A stretch of 64,000 nt of DNA from Oceanicella sp. SM1341 (lineage in GTDB: Bacteria > Pseudomonadota > Alphaproteobacteria > Rhodobacterales > Rhodobacteraceae): positions 35,505 to 99,504 of the forward strand of contig NZ_QRGC01000022.1 of NCBI RefSeq assembly GCF_003448965.1, given 5' to 3'. Below, piece by piece: positions 51,590 through 59,169 of this stretch. Numbering within the stretch: the stretch's first letter is position 1; every line of letters starts with the position of its first letter. The notes below the pieces were generated by a model, which made no database searches, had not been told where the DNA came from, and worked only from the letters and a program-made list of their open reading frames with translations. The translations under genes and the position numbers were made by a program.

Positions 51590-51825
51590 CGCTCTTCCTT
51601 CTCCGGCCGGCACGTCGGGCAGGGCATGCAGCCGTTGTCCCAGCGCGGGTGCCACGAGACGAAGCCCCGCCCGCGGCAGTGGACGCAGGATCTCCTCGCC
51701 CCTTCCACCAGCCGCACCACCTGGTCGGCTGCCGCTTCCTGCGTCTCGTGCCGGCCGTGGTGGATCATCTCGTACACGTGGTGCGCGCCGTCCTTGTCGC
51801 GCCGGATGGTGAAGCTGCTGCTCAT
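51586..51825 (-). CDS. Small phage zinc-finger protein
   Basis: The 79-residue protein has a C-terminal cysteine-rich module CVHCRGRGF...GCMPCPTC (CxxCxGxG repeats), like DnaJ-type zinc fingers. The N-terminal half is charged and amphipathic. It is coupled to genes on both sides by ATGA overlaps. Function unknown. Confidence 0.65.
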   Translation of the reverse strand: MSSSFTIRRDKDGAHHVYEMIHHGRHETQEAAADQVVRLVEGARRSCVHCRGRGFVSWHPRWDNGCMPCPTCRPEKEER

Positions 51826-52448
51826 GCTGCGGTCCTCATCGCGTGCTCGCCCCACTGGTCGGCCATCGCCTCGGCGATGCCGGGGAAGAACCGTGAGCGT
51901 TCGCGCCAGCGGTCGGGCCCGGGCGGCATGCGGTGCACCCGCGCCTCGCGGCCGGCGACGATGTCGGTGGGCTGCAGCAGCGGCAGGTTCTTGAGCCACA
52001 GGCAGGTGCGCTTGCTCTCGCCATGCCCGTATTGCCACGGCTGCACGCTCTGCGCCGGCGGCGCGTAGTTCGCGATACGCTCCTTGGCGTGCCTGTGCAT
52101 CACCGGGTTCTCGACCGCGATACGCTCGATGGGAGCATTCCAGAAGGCGGAGAACAGCGCAGCGCCCTCGTCCAGCTCCGCCCACATCTCGGCGCGCGTG
52201 CGGCCCGCCGGCGGCTTCGAGAGCCAGCGCACGCCGCTGTTGCACAGCCGGGTGCAGGGCGGGTGCGCGACAATCAGCAGATCCCACCCGGCGTCGAGCA
52301 GGTTCCGAGCATCGCCCACGATATGCTTGTTGGAGCGGTCCTCGGCCGGCAGCAGGTCGCAGGACCAGGCGTCATGCCCGCGCTCCGCGAAGGCGCGACG
52401 CACGATGCCGGAGAACTCGCAAGCGACGAGCACGCGCATATCCCTCAT
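51822..52448 (-). CDS. Phage DNA cytosine methyltransferase-like protein
   Basis: The 208-residue protein has the SAM-binding start VLVACEFSGIVRRAFAERGHDA, motif IV LIVAHPPCTRL and motif VI-like IAVENPVMHRH. It lacks a clear target-recognition domain and QxRxR motif, so it is a short, possibly divergent C5-methyltransferase. An N-terminal ATG at 52448 overlaps the membrane-protein stop (ATGA); a second at 52439 is possible. It may protect phage DNA from host restriction. Confidence 0.7.
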   Translation of the reverse strand: MRDMRVLVACEFSGIVRRAFAERGHDAWSCDLLPAEDRSNKHIVGDARNLLDAGWDLLIVAHPPCTRLCNSGVRWLSKPPAGRTRAEMWAELDEGAALFSAFWNAPIERIAVENPVMHRHAKERIANYAPPAQSVQPWQYGHGESKRTCLWLKNLPLLQPTDIVAGREARVHRMPPGPDRWRERSRFFPGIAEAMADQWGEHAMRTAA

Positions 52449-52633
52449 GCGAGCCCCCAGAGGCAGAGGCGGGCGAGCAGCAGCCAGCCGAGCGCGCCGA
52501 GAGCGCCGGCCAGCAGGTACGGGCGCAGGCCGGCGAGCTTGCGCCCGAGCGCCTCGACCGCGAGCCAGAGCAGCAGCGCGCCTACGGCAGCACCGGCGCA
52601 GGCGGCGAAGATCCACGGAAGCGCGGTCATCAC
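52445..52633 (-). CDS. Small two-helix phage membrane protein
   Basis: The 62-residue hydrophobic protein has two transmembrane segments, at about residues 6-27 and 39-60, separated by a short basic loop (GRKLAGLRPY). It overlaps neighbours on both sides. It is not a recognised holin by position, since it is in the early leftward operon. Superinfection exclusion is one possibility, without direct evidence. Confidence 0.6.
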   Translation of the reverse strand: MMTALPWIFAACAGAAVGALLLWLAVEALGRKLAGLRPYLLAGALGALGWLLLARLCLWGLA

Positions 52634-52848
52634 CGGCCCTCCCTCAGCCCGGCGCGGTGCCGGGCGATCTCCGCGCGCATGCGGGTGATGGTGCGGAGCT
52701 CGACCGACAGCCGGTGTTCGGCCTCGAGGGCAACGCGGTCTGCCGTCTCGAAGACAACCTCGGCCGCAACGGTGAAGCCGCCGTGGGCGTGCATCATCCC
52801 GTCATGGATCAGCCCGGCCACCCGGGCGGAGGGCTCGCCGATCTTCAT
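52630..52848 (-). CDS. Small phage protein, unknown
   Basis: The 72-residue protein begins MKIGEPSARVAGLIHDGMM and ends in a basic helix (TITRMRAEIARHRAGLREGR). It is unrecognised. It is supported by ATGA overlaps at both ends in the leftward operon. Confidence 0.6.
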   Translation of the reverse strand: MKIGEPSARVAGLIHDGMMHAHGGFTVAAEVVFETADRVALEAEHRLSVELRTITRMRAEIARHRAGLREGR

Positions 52849-53045
52849 CGGGCGGCCCGCCCGGTCGCGCGGCTGGCGGGGACGTAGCGCGCTGAACCAT
52901 CGGCAGCGGTGACCATGCGCAGGGCCGGTAGAGCCCCTTCGTGTTTGAGGACCAGGAGGGCGAGACTTTTCAGGGATGCTGATCCGGTGCGTTGCAGTGC
53001 GAGGATGTCGCGAGCTTCGTCCTGCCTTTGTGAGCCTACGGGCAT
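52845..53045 (-). CDS. First small protein of the leftward phage operon, unknown
   Basis: About 66 residues, starting MPVGSQRQDEARDILALQR. The start at 53045 is chosen for the strong AGGGAGG 6 bases upstream; an ATG at 53060 has no ribosome site. It is the first gene after the left operator pair. Confidence 0.6.
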   Translation of the reverse strand: MPVGSQRQDEARDILALQRTGSASLKSLALLVLKHEGALPALRMVTAADGSARYVPASRATGRAAR

Positions 53046-53080
53046 TCTGGCCTCCCTCATTGAATGGGAGGACAGGGATA

Positions 53081-53127
53081 ATAGACGTTTCGTCCACTGT
53101 CTACAGAAAAATGGACGAAACGTCTAT
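53081..53127. promoter_or_regulatory. Left phage operator pair (inverted 16-mers)
   Basis: ATAGACGTTTCGTCCA (53081-53096) and its exact reverse complement (53112-53127) are separated by 15 bp, with centres 31 bp apart. Each is itself a GACG-N3-CGTC half-palindrome. The same motif occurs at the repressor-cro spacer. It precedes the leftward early operon, matching an OL-like role. Confidence 0.75.
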
Positions 53128-53271
53128 TTACAGAACGTATGAAGAACGGCAAGAAGGGACTGAGTCGGCTAAGGTTTGCCGGTGGATAGGCTAGGAGGGT
53201 GTTTTGTACGGAGCGCGCGAGTGTGTGGTGATAATTCTGCCGAGGGTGCTGCCCCTGAGTACCTGGCTAAC

Positions 53272-53577
53272 TTATCGCATCCTGTTCGCGAGGCCGTCGA
53301 TAAGACGCGAGCGCAAATCGAGAGGAGCGTCTGAGAGGTCGCCTCGATAAACAAAATCCATCCCGACTCCGTACAAAACCGCAATGTTCTCAGCTGTGCG
53401 CAGAGTCAGTTCCTTCTTCCCGTTCTCGATCTTAGTCAGAGAGCTGCGATCCAGTTCTATACTATCGGCGAACTCCGCCTTAGTGAGGCCCAGAGCCTCC
53501 CGAAGAGCTGTCACACGAGGGCCGACTCGTTCGGGACGGCTTTCGTTCGGGATGAGGTGATTGAGAACCTTGCGCAT
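53272..53577 (-). CDS. Phage CI-type repressor (XRE family, small)
   Basis: The 101-residue protein is mostly one HTH_XRE domain: VTALREALGLTKAEFADSIELDRSSLTKIENG. It lacks a LexA/CI peptidase tail, so induction must be RecA-independent or use an antirepressor. The start at 53577 keeps the three operators upstream; longer starts would run through them. The gene is visibly less GC-rich than the phage average, typical of immunity regions. Confidence 0.8.
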   Translation of the reverse strand: MRKVLNHLIPNESRPERVGPRVTALREALGLTKAEFADSIELDRSSLTKIENGKKELTLRTAENIAVLYGVGMDFVYRGDLSDAPLDLRSRLIDGLANRMR

Positions 53578-53596
53578 TGAGTCAATCTGCCGGAGA

Positions 53597-53657
53597 TGGA
53601 CGATTTGTCTATCGACGTAGCGTCCAAGTTGACAAATGGACGTATCGTCCATAATCA
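53597..53657. promoter_or_regulatory. Right phage operators with divergent promoters
   Basis: Three copies of the phage operator lie at 53597-53612, 53611-53626 and 53637-53652. Rightward, TTGACA (53629-53634) with a 17-bp spacer to TAATCA (53652-53657) makes a promoter whose start falls at the cro-like ATG. Leftward, TTGTCA with a 17-bp spacer to ATAGAC serves the repressor. The two -35 elements overlap, so binding can switch between the two directions. Confidence 0.7.
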
Positions 53658-53665
53658 TGTTGCCC

Positions 53666-53890
53666 ATGACCAGCACTCCCACCGTTCGAGACCTGATTGA
53701 CAGGTGGCCGTCCCGGCAAGCGCTCGCCGAAGCGGTAGGCGTCAAGATCGGCGCGGTGCATGGTTGGTTCAAACGCACTTCGATTCCGGCACGATACCAC
53801 TGGGCGTTTCTGTCTGCCTGCGAGAATTGCGGGATACGTGTGTCGGCTCGGGAACTTTGCCGTGCTCACAGCCACGACGAGGTGGCGTGA
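53666..53890 (+). CDS. Cro-like phage regulator
   Basis: The 74-residue protein has a helix-turn-helix in SRQALAEAVGVKIGAVHGWFKR followed by SIPARYHWAFL (split: RQALAEAVGVKIGAVHGW), as in Cro/YdaS-type proteins. The ATG at 53666 has no ribosome site and sits about 9 bp after the predicted -10, implying a leaderless mRNA. It diverges from the repressor. Confidence 0.75.
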   Translation: MTSTPTVRDLIDRWPSRQALAEAVGVKIGAVHGWFKRTSIPARYHWAFLSACENCGIRVSARELCRAHSHDEVA

Positions 53891-54048
53891 TGGTTCAAGG
53901 GACCGAACTACAACGTTCCGTTCGGGCGCATGTCCATCGCACTCGCAGCGGGGGCACCATGCCCACCTCCGCTCGTCTGGCTGAATCGCTCTCTCCCGCA
54001 CCATACCCCCCCTGTCACCACGTCACCATGGCCGTCCGGCCCGTGTGA
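53890..54048 (+). CDS. Small frame after cro, uncertain
   Basis: 52 residues beginning MVQGTELQRSVRAHVHR. The only support is the TGATG overlap with the Cro-like gene. No family or motif is seen; it could be non-coding. Confidence 0.35.
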   Translation: MVQGTELQRSVRAHVHRTRSGGTMPTSARLAESLSPAPYPPCHHVTMAVRPV

Positions 54049-54079
54049 CGACAGGGAATAGCTCACCGGAGGTTTTGAC

Positions 54080-54571
54080 ATGCGCCCACAGCGCCCGAAC
54101 TCCTACACCGAGATGATCTCCGACGCGCTAGATGTGGCCGGTCGGAAGCTGGCCTGCGCCGAGCTCGGCAAATCGCCGTCCACCCTCAGCCGCTGGACGG
54201 ACCCCGACACCGAGACCGGCCGACGCATGTCGGTGAAGGACCTCGACCACCTGGCCCGCACCTCGCCGACCGCAGCGGCGGTGCTGTCGCGGCATTTCGC
54301 GGCGCTGGCCGGCGGCTTCTTCATGCCCGGGGTGGCCGGGGAGGGGGACATCTCGCAGGCCGCGGGCGCGGTGATGATGCGGGTGGGCGAGACGCAGGTC
54401 GCGCTGCTCGAAGCGCTCGGCCCGCGGTCGAGCCTGCGCGGTGATCTCACACGGGAGGAGGCGCAGCACATGCGTCCGCTGGTGGTCGAGGACATCGATG
54501 CCTGCGCCGCGCTCCTGGCACTGATCGACGAGCGGCTCAGGCCGCAGGTGATCCGGGGTGGCGCCGCATGA
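54080..54571 (+). CDS. Phage regulatory protein with N-terminal HTH (CII-like position)
   Basis: The 163-residue protein has RKLACAELGKSPSTLSRWTDP near residue 25, consistent with a helix-turn-helix, followed by helical segments (EDIDACAALLALIDERL). CCGGAGG lies 8 bases before the ATG. Its place just right of cro matches CII-type activators. Sequence-level assignment is not possible by eye. Confidence 0.6.
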   Translation: MRPQRPNSYTEMISDALDVAGRKLACAELGKSPSTLSRWTDPDTETGRRMSVKDLDHLARTSPTAAAVLSRHFAALAGGFFMPGVAGEGDISQAAGAVMMRVGETQVALLEALGPRSSLRGDLTREEAQHMRPLVVEDIDACAALLALIDERLRPQVIRGGAA

Positions 54572-54714
54572 GCGCGCGCCTCCTAATGAGCATCGGCCGG
54601 CCGGGGAGCCGGCCGCAGGCGTGCCGGGCGCTTCCCGGCAACCTCCCTGTTGGACTTGGGCGCGGCGCGGGCTTCGGCCCCGCCGCGCCTCTTTTCGTCG
54701 GGGAGAGCGCGTGA
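54568..54714 (+). CDS. Short coupled phage frame, unknown
   Basis: 48 residues (MSARLLMSIGRPGSRPQ...), Gly/Pro/Arg-rich. Both ends overlap neighbours (ATGA at 54568, TGATG at 54712), which is the main support. Function unknown. Confidence 0.45.
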   Translation: MSARLLMSIGRPGSRPQACRALPGNLPVGLGRGAGFGPAAPLFVGESA

Positions 54715-55139
54715 TGGTCGGCATCGCCACCACCAGCTACGACGATTACGAGGCCGAGGTGCTCCTGGTGGCCAAGGGCGCCACCTGCAAGCAGGCGGCG
54801 GAGGAGGCGGGGGGCAGTGGCTACCTGTCGTCCTGGCTCATAAAGCGCGGCGTGAGCGTGAAGGCGGTGCGTGCGGTCGGCCCTGACCGGGCCGCGCTGC
54901 GCGCGCTGTGCGACCGCGAGCCGGTAAAGCGTCCTTCGGCGCCCCGGGCCCTGCATAAGGTCAAGCCCCGGCCGAAACTCACACCCGAGCAGGATCTCGA
55001 CAGGCGCTCCAGGAAGGCGCTCGAGCAACTGCGTCGCGGCGCGCTGCCGCTCACCGTCGCGCGGCTGGTCAACCTCGACCTCGCCCGCGTGACCGAGCTG
55101 CGCGCCGCCCTGCAGAGAGGCGACTACCGCAATGCATGA
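54714..55139 (+). CDS. Phage protein, unknown
   Basis: The 141-residue basic protein has an HTH-like N-terminal part (ATCKQAAEEAGGSGYLSSWLIKRG) and a helical C-terminal part with KALEQLRRGALPLTVARLVNL. It may bind DNA. It overlaps the next gene by 8 bp. Confidence 0.6.
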   Translation: MVGIATTSYDDYEAEVLLVAKGATCKQAAEEAGGSGYLSSWLIKRGVSVKAVRAVGPDRAALRALCDREPVKRPSAPRALHKVKPRPKLTPEQDLDRRSRKALEQLRRGALPLTVARLVNLDLARVTELRAALQRGDYRNA

Positions 55140-55764
55140 TCTCCCCCTCTACCCGGTCGCCCCGGGCCTGCGCCTGCGCGGCGATTGGGTGCCGAACCAC
55201 TTCCGCCGCTTCCTCAACTCCCGCTTCGTGGCCACCGTCGACTACGCGGCCGGCTTCGCTGCGGTGATCCTCTGGTCCGCCGCCTGCGACCAGGACCCGG
55301 TCGGCACGCTGCCCGAGGATGACGTAGAGCTCGCGCGCCTTGCGGGTTTCGGCCGCGACATCGCCGCCTGGGAACGGCTGCGCGAGGGCGCGCTCTATGG
55401 CTGGCGTCCCTGCGCGGTCGACCAGGACGGCACGCTGATCCGCCGGCTCGCCCACCAGACCGTCACCGAGGTGGTGGTCGAGGCGATGTCGCGGATGGAG
55501 AAGTCGCGCCAGAAGTCGGAGGCCGGCGCCGAGCGCGCGCTGCTCTCCCGCCTGCGGGCGCGGATGCGAGAGGCCGGCGCCTCGGCCCGGCTCACCGAGC
55601 GCGAGGACTTCGTCACCGCGGTGCTCACGCAGCTGCGCGGCGGCAACCTGCGCTGGAACAGTGCCAACGTCCGGGCGGCGATGGAGGACGTGCAGATGCG
55701 CCTCGATCTCGGCGGAGGCGTGGCCGACATGCCGCGTGCCGTGGGGCGGGGAGGCGGCTTTTGA
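55132..55764 (+). CDS. DUF1376-like phage replication-region protein
   Basis: The 210-residue protein has the WVPNHFRRFLNSRFVATVDYAAGFAAV pattern (key part WSAACDQDPVGTLPEDD), then GFGRDIAAWERL, as in YdaU/DUF1376 proteins near phage replication genes. The C-terminal half is an Arg/Glu-rich helix and a Gly-rich tail. A role in replication initiation or helicase loading is inferred from the family's usual position. Confidence 0.65.
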   Translation: MHDLPLYPVAPGLRLRGDWVPNHFRRFLNSRFVATVDYAAGFAAVILWSAACDQDPVGTLPEDDVELARLAGFGRDIAAWERLREGALYGWRPCAVDQDGTLIRRLAHQTVTEVVVEAMSRMEKSRQKSEAGAERALLSRLRARMREAGASARLTEREDFVTAVLTQLRGGNLRWNSANVRAAMEDVQMRLDLGGGVADMPRAVGRGGGF

Positions 55765-55909
55765 AAACTGTTTCGCGAGTGCTGCGCAACTGTTGCGCGA
55801 AACTGTTTCGCACCCACAGGACACGACAGGACAGGAAAATACCCCCCTTACCCCCTGAAACACTTCGCCTGTGGATAACTCCGGATCCTGCAGAGAGAGG
55901 CCCGAGCAG

Positions 55910-56512
55910 ATGACCATCGACAGCGAGACGCCCGAACGTCCGACCAGCGGCACAGCCGCAGTACGTGAGCTGGTGATCGATCGGCTCAACGCGGCCGGCT
56001 TCCAGCGCCCGACCGGCACCACGGTGGAGGCGCACCGGGCTGAGCTCGAGCGTATCGCTGCCAAGCTCGCGTACTTCGACCGCGCCGATCTCTCCACGCT
56101 GGCCGAGGGCCTGATGAGCATGGGCGAGGGTAAGGCGGGTGACCGCTGGCCGCGTGAGGTGCGGGTGCTGAAGCTCGCCCACACGATCAGCGCGCCGCCT
56201 CCGGGCTTCGACCGCAAGGTGACCAGCTTCATGGCCTGCGCCGTGGGCCGTCGTGCCCAGGCGGAAGGCTGGGCCGGGCCGTTGCTCTCGGCGCTGAGGA
56301 AGCCGGGCCCACCGCCGACCTCGGACTACGCGCTGGAGCAGCTGCGCGCGCAGGCTGCCGAGGAGCGCCGCCGGCTGCAGATCATCGAGGAGCGTCTCGC
56401 GGCGGGACAGGTTCTGGCCGAGGACGACGCCAGGTTCCGCAGCTTCTGGGACCGGCGCGAAAAGGTGGCCACGCAGTTGGTGCGCGGCGAGGCGGCGGAG
56501 GGCAGGGCGTGA
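55910..56512 (+). CDS. Phage protein, unknown (helical)
   Basis: The 200-residue protein (from MTIDSETPERP) has a central region KAGDRWPREVRVLKLAHTI and a long C-terminal helix (AQAAEERRRLQIIEERLAAG). The start at 55910 is preferred over 55871, because GAGAGAGG lies upstream and the first 13 codons look non-coding. The stop overlaps the next GTG start. No family recognised. Confidence 0.6.
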   Translation: MTIDSETPERPTSGTAAVRELVIDRLNAAGFQRPTGTTVEAHRAELERIAAKLAYFDRADLSTLAEGLMSMGEGKAGDRWPREVRVLKLAHTISAPPPGFDRKVTSFMACAVGRRAQAEGWAGPLLSALRKPGPPPTSDYALEQLRAQAAEERRRLQIIEERLAAGQVLAEDDARFRSFWDRREKVATQLVRGEAAEGRA

Positions 56513-57225
56513 GCGGAAGGTTCGGCAAAGTGTCCAGAAGGCTGCCCTCGGCGCTGGAGTTCGAGCAGAGCGGAACAGTGGTGCGCGCGCGCTGCCACTA
56601 CTGTCGGAAGAACGACACCATGCAATCCAGCGGCGGCAGGCATCGGGCGCCGCCAGAGGAGGCGCACAAGTTCTTCATCCACCGAGGCTGGACCGGCCTC
56701 ACCGGTAAGAAGCCGGCATGTCCGGCGTGCGTGTCGAAGTTCAGGGCGATCAAGGCGCGGGAGCGCGAGGAGAAGACGGCAATGAAAGAGGTAGGCAAGA
56801 CGGCGGGGCCGGTGGTCGACAAGGAGGTGCAGATCCGGACAGAGGCAGGGTGCCAGACGCCGCTCGTGGCGCAGATGGGCCGGGCCGACCGCCGGAAGGT
56901 GTTCCGGGCGATCGATGAGGCATACTCGGAGGACGGCGGCGGTTATGTCGGCGGGGAGACGGATCACACCGTGGCGTCGGCCGCCGGCGTGCCGGTGGTC
57001 TGGGTGGAGCGCATCCGCGAGGAGGAGTTCGGGCCGGCGGTCAACGAGGACGCGCGGAAGCTCGAGGCCGACCTGGCAGCGATCAGCACGAAGGCGCGTA
57101 AGGCGGAAGAGGACGCGCTGGCCGCGGCGGCACTGGCGGAGGAGGCGTCGAAGGAGGCGGTGGCCTGGGGCAAGCGGTTCGCGCGGCTGCGGGATGCGAT
57201 GGGCCCGAAAGGGGCGCGCGTCTGA
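56509..57225 (+). CDS. Phage zinc-finger/coiled-coil protein
   Basis: The 238-residue protein starts at GTG (GTGA overlap). The N-terminal CHYC...CPAC pair suggests a zinc ribbon. The C-terminal part is an Ala/Glu-rich coiled coil (EADLAAISTKARKAEEDAL). It may bind nucleic acid. Coupled on both sides. Confidence 0.6.
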   Translation: MSGRFGKVSRRLPSALEFEQSGTVVRARCHYCRKNDTMQSSGGRHRAPPEEAHKFFIHRGWTGLTGKKPACPACVSKFRAIKAREREEKTAMKEVGKTAGPVVDKEVQIRTEAGCQTPLVAQMGRADRRKVFRAIDEAYSEDGGGYVGGETDHTVASAAGVPVVWVERIREEEFGPAVNEDARKLEADLAAISTKARKAEEDALAAAALAEEASKEAVAWGKRFARLRDAMGPKGARV

Positions 57226-57857
57226 TGGCGGCTGGTCGCAAGCGCAAGGTGGCGACGACGCTGTCGAAGGTGGAACTCGGCGGGCCCGACCAGGACCTCG
57301 GCGCCGGGGTGACCCGGCCGGTGCCGGTGGCGCGGGGCAGCGTCTGCCGGGTGAAGGTCACGCGGGACCCGGTGACCGGCGCCACCCGCATCGAGCCCCG
57401 GGACACCGAACAGCGCGAGGTGGGCGCGCGGGCCCGGCTGCGCATGGTCACCGAGCCGGTGCCGGAGGATGCGAACGGCCGCCGCCGCCGTCGCGTTCTC
57501 CACCCGGTGGAGGACATGTTCGTGCGCGGCATCCTCGACAAGCAGCAGCGGGCGGCCGGCCTCGCCCTGGCCGATGCCTGGGAGGGCTGCCAGCGCACGC
57601 CCACGGTCGACCTCTCGCAGCCCCGGGTGGACAGCTCGCCCCGGCCCGACGATAGGATGATGATCCTGCTGGAAGCGCAGGACCGTTACGCGCGGCTCGC
57701 CCGCCAGATCCCGGAGGGTGCCCGGGCGGTGGTCGAGCACGTGTGCTGCGAGGGGCGGTACCTGCGGGATGGATTCCTGCGGCAGCACCGCGACGTGGCC
57801 AAGGCGGTGGAGGAGCTGAAGATGGCTCTGTCGGTCGTGGGGGAGAGGATGTGGTGA
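57225..57857 (+). CDS. Phage DUF6456-like late regulator candidate
   Basis: The 210-residue protein has an Arg-rich middle (ANGRRRRRVLHPVEDMFVRG) and a C-terminal region AGLALADAWEG...RVDSSPRPDDR...VVEHVCCEGRYL that resembles DUF6456/antiterminator-like proteins closing alphaproteobacterial phage early operons. This match is from memory and moderate. It is last gene before the cargo. Confidence 0.5.
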   Translation: MAAGRKRKVATTLSKVELGGPDQDLGAGVTRPVPVARGSVCRVKVTRDPVTGATRIEPRDTEQREVGARARLRMVTEPVPEDANGRRRRRVLHPVEDMFVRGILDKQQRAAGLALADAWEGCQRTPTVDLSQPRVDSSPRPDDRMMILLEAQDRYARLARQIPEGARAVVEHVCCEGRYLRDGFLRQHRDVAKAVEELKMALSVVGERMW

Positions 57858-57876
57858 CGGGCTGACAGAGCCCGTC
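57856..57876 (+). terminator. Hairpin at the end of the rightward phage operon
   Basis: GACGGGCT and AGCCCGTC form an 8-bp stem with a 5-nt loop directly at the stop codon. No U-tract follows. Confidence 0.45.
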
Positions 57877-58189
57877 TCCGCGCCATGAAGAAGAGGTCCT
57901 TGCCAAAGCGCGGCCATGGTCTCGAAGCAGCCCTTCTTGTCGAAGCCAAGCTTCATGCTGCGCAGTGCACGATTAGGGCTAGCGGGCGGATAGCCGTCGT
58001 TTGCTATGCTTCGCATGAAAAACCGCGATGCGCAGAAAGCGGCCACACGGATCAGCTTGGCCTCGCCCTCACCCACCGCCGCGATCGGCCCTGGTCGAGA
58101 CCGGCGCGCGGCTGGTGCGCCTTGCGCCGGACGATCATTCAAGCAACCTCGGCCGAGCGCCGTCGAGGGCGGACCAGACAGACTGGCGA
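57877..58189. other. Gap before the cargo: no convincing gene
   Basis: About 310 bp of lower and uneven GC. A leftward open frame here encodes fragments such as SMKLGFDKKGCFETMAALW that look like a gene remnant, but no start, ribosome site or family could be matched. It probably marks the left junction of the cargo. Confidence 0.5.
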
Positions 58190-59107
58190 TCAGTAGTCCC
58201 AGAACACCGGTGCCCAACGAAAGCGGTCGCCGTCGACGGCCACGCGGCCGACAGAGGGGAACGGTAGATGGGTGGCCACCAGATAATCGCCGCTGGCGGC
58301 CAGTTCTTGCAGCAGACGACGCCTGACCCGCGCCGCCTCGCCGGGATCGTGTTCGAAGCCATTGTGCCAATCCGGGTGCTCGAACCCTACGGCGAAGATC
58401 GCATCGCCGGCGAACGTCAATCGGTCGCCGCCAGAGGCCACCCGAACGACACTGTGCCCCGGCGTGTGGCCGCCCGTCCGCTCGACGACGACCCCCGGAG
58501 CCACCTCGCGCCGTTGGTCGAAGAGCTGCAGCCGGGTCTGGTACTGGGCGAGGAAACGCCTCGCGGCGGCCGAGAGCGCATCGGGAAAGCCCGGCGGCAT
58601 GTGGACGTGAGAGAAGTCGGGCGCGTCCCAGAACGCCGCCTCGGCCGCGGCGACATGGATCCTGAGGTCGGGACGCAACTTCTCCCGGACGCCATCGACA
58701 AGCAGCCCGCCGACATGATCCATGTGCATGTGGGTCAGCACCACGTCGGTCACCGCAGCCAGATCAATGCCTGCGTCGGCCAGTCGCCGCACCATCTGCC
58801 CGGCCCTCGGCAGGTTCAGGTCGGGGTCGAGGCCGAGCCCGGCGTCGATCAGGATCGTCTGAGCGCCGCTGCGAACAAGGACCTGGTTCAGCGCCCAGTC
58901 GAACTGGTCGCGCGGCAAGAACATCTCGTCGAACCAGGCCGAGCGCGCGCCGACGTCGACATTGTGGCCCAGCATCTCGGTCGGCAGGGGCAGGACGCCA
59001 TCGCTGACGATCACGACGTCGATCTCGCCGATCTTGACGGCGTAGCGCGAGGGCACGAGCTCGGTTGAACCGGCGGGCACGCCCTTAAAGGCGGTTACGG
59101 GCTGCAT
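58190..59107 (-). CDS. Metallo-beta-lactamase-fold hydrolase
   Basis: The 305-residue protein has the zinc motif DVVLTHMHMDHVGGLL, further ligands in ERTGGHTPGHS and FAGDAIF, and a final His in VATHLPFP. There is no signal peptide. The architecture resembles lactonase/quorum-quenching-type or alkylsulfatase-like MBL proteins; substrate unknown. It is followed on the same strand by no phage gene and is divergent from nothing phage-related, fitting cargo status. Confidence 0.88.
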   Translation of the reverse strand: MQPVTAFKGVPAGSTELVPSRYAVKIGEIDVVIVSDGVLPLPTEMLGHNVDVGARSAWFDEMFLPRDQFDWALNQVLVRSGAQTILIDAGLGLDPDLNLPRAGQMVRRLADAGIDLAAVTDVVLTHMHMDHVGGLLVDGVREKLRPDLRIHVAAAEAAFWDAPDFSHVHMPPGFPDALSAAARRFLAQYQTRLQLFDQRREVAPGVVVERTGGHTPGHSVVRVASGGDRLTFAGDAIFAVGFEHPDWHNGFEHDPGEAARVRRRLLQELAASGDYLVATHLPFPSVGRVAVDGDRFRWAPVFWDY

Positions 59108-59169
59108 GATTGGGTTTTCCTTTTCTGTGCCGCAAATGGAGCGGCTTGCGGTGTGGACGGTGGAGCGCG

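Noticed and set aside
53112..53194. Short rightward frames starting inside the left phage operator
   Set aside because: They begin within an operator arm, are under 30 codons and lack a ribosome site.
57884..58090. Leftward frame encoding a possible transposase or enzyme fragment
   Set aside because: No start, no terminal inverted repeats and no family could be matched, so it is described only as a gap with a possible remnant.
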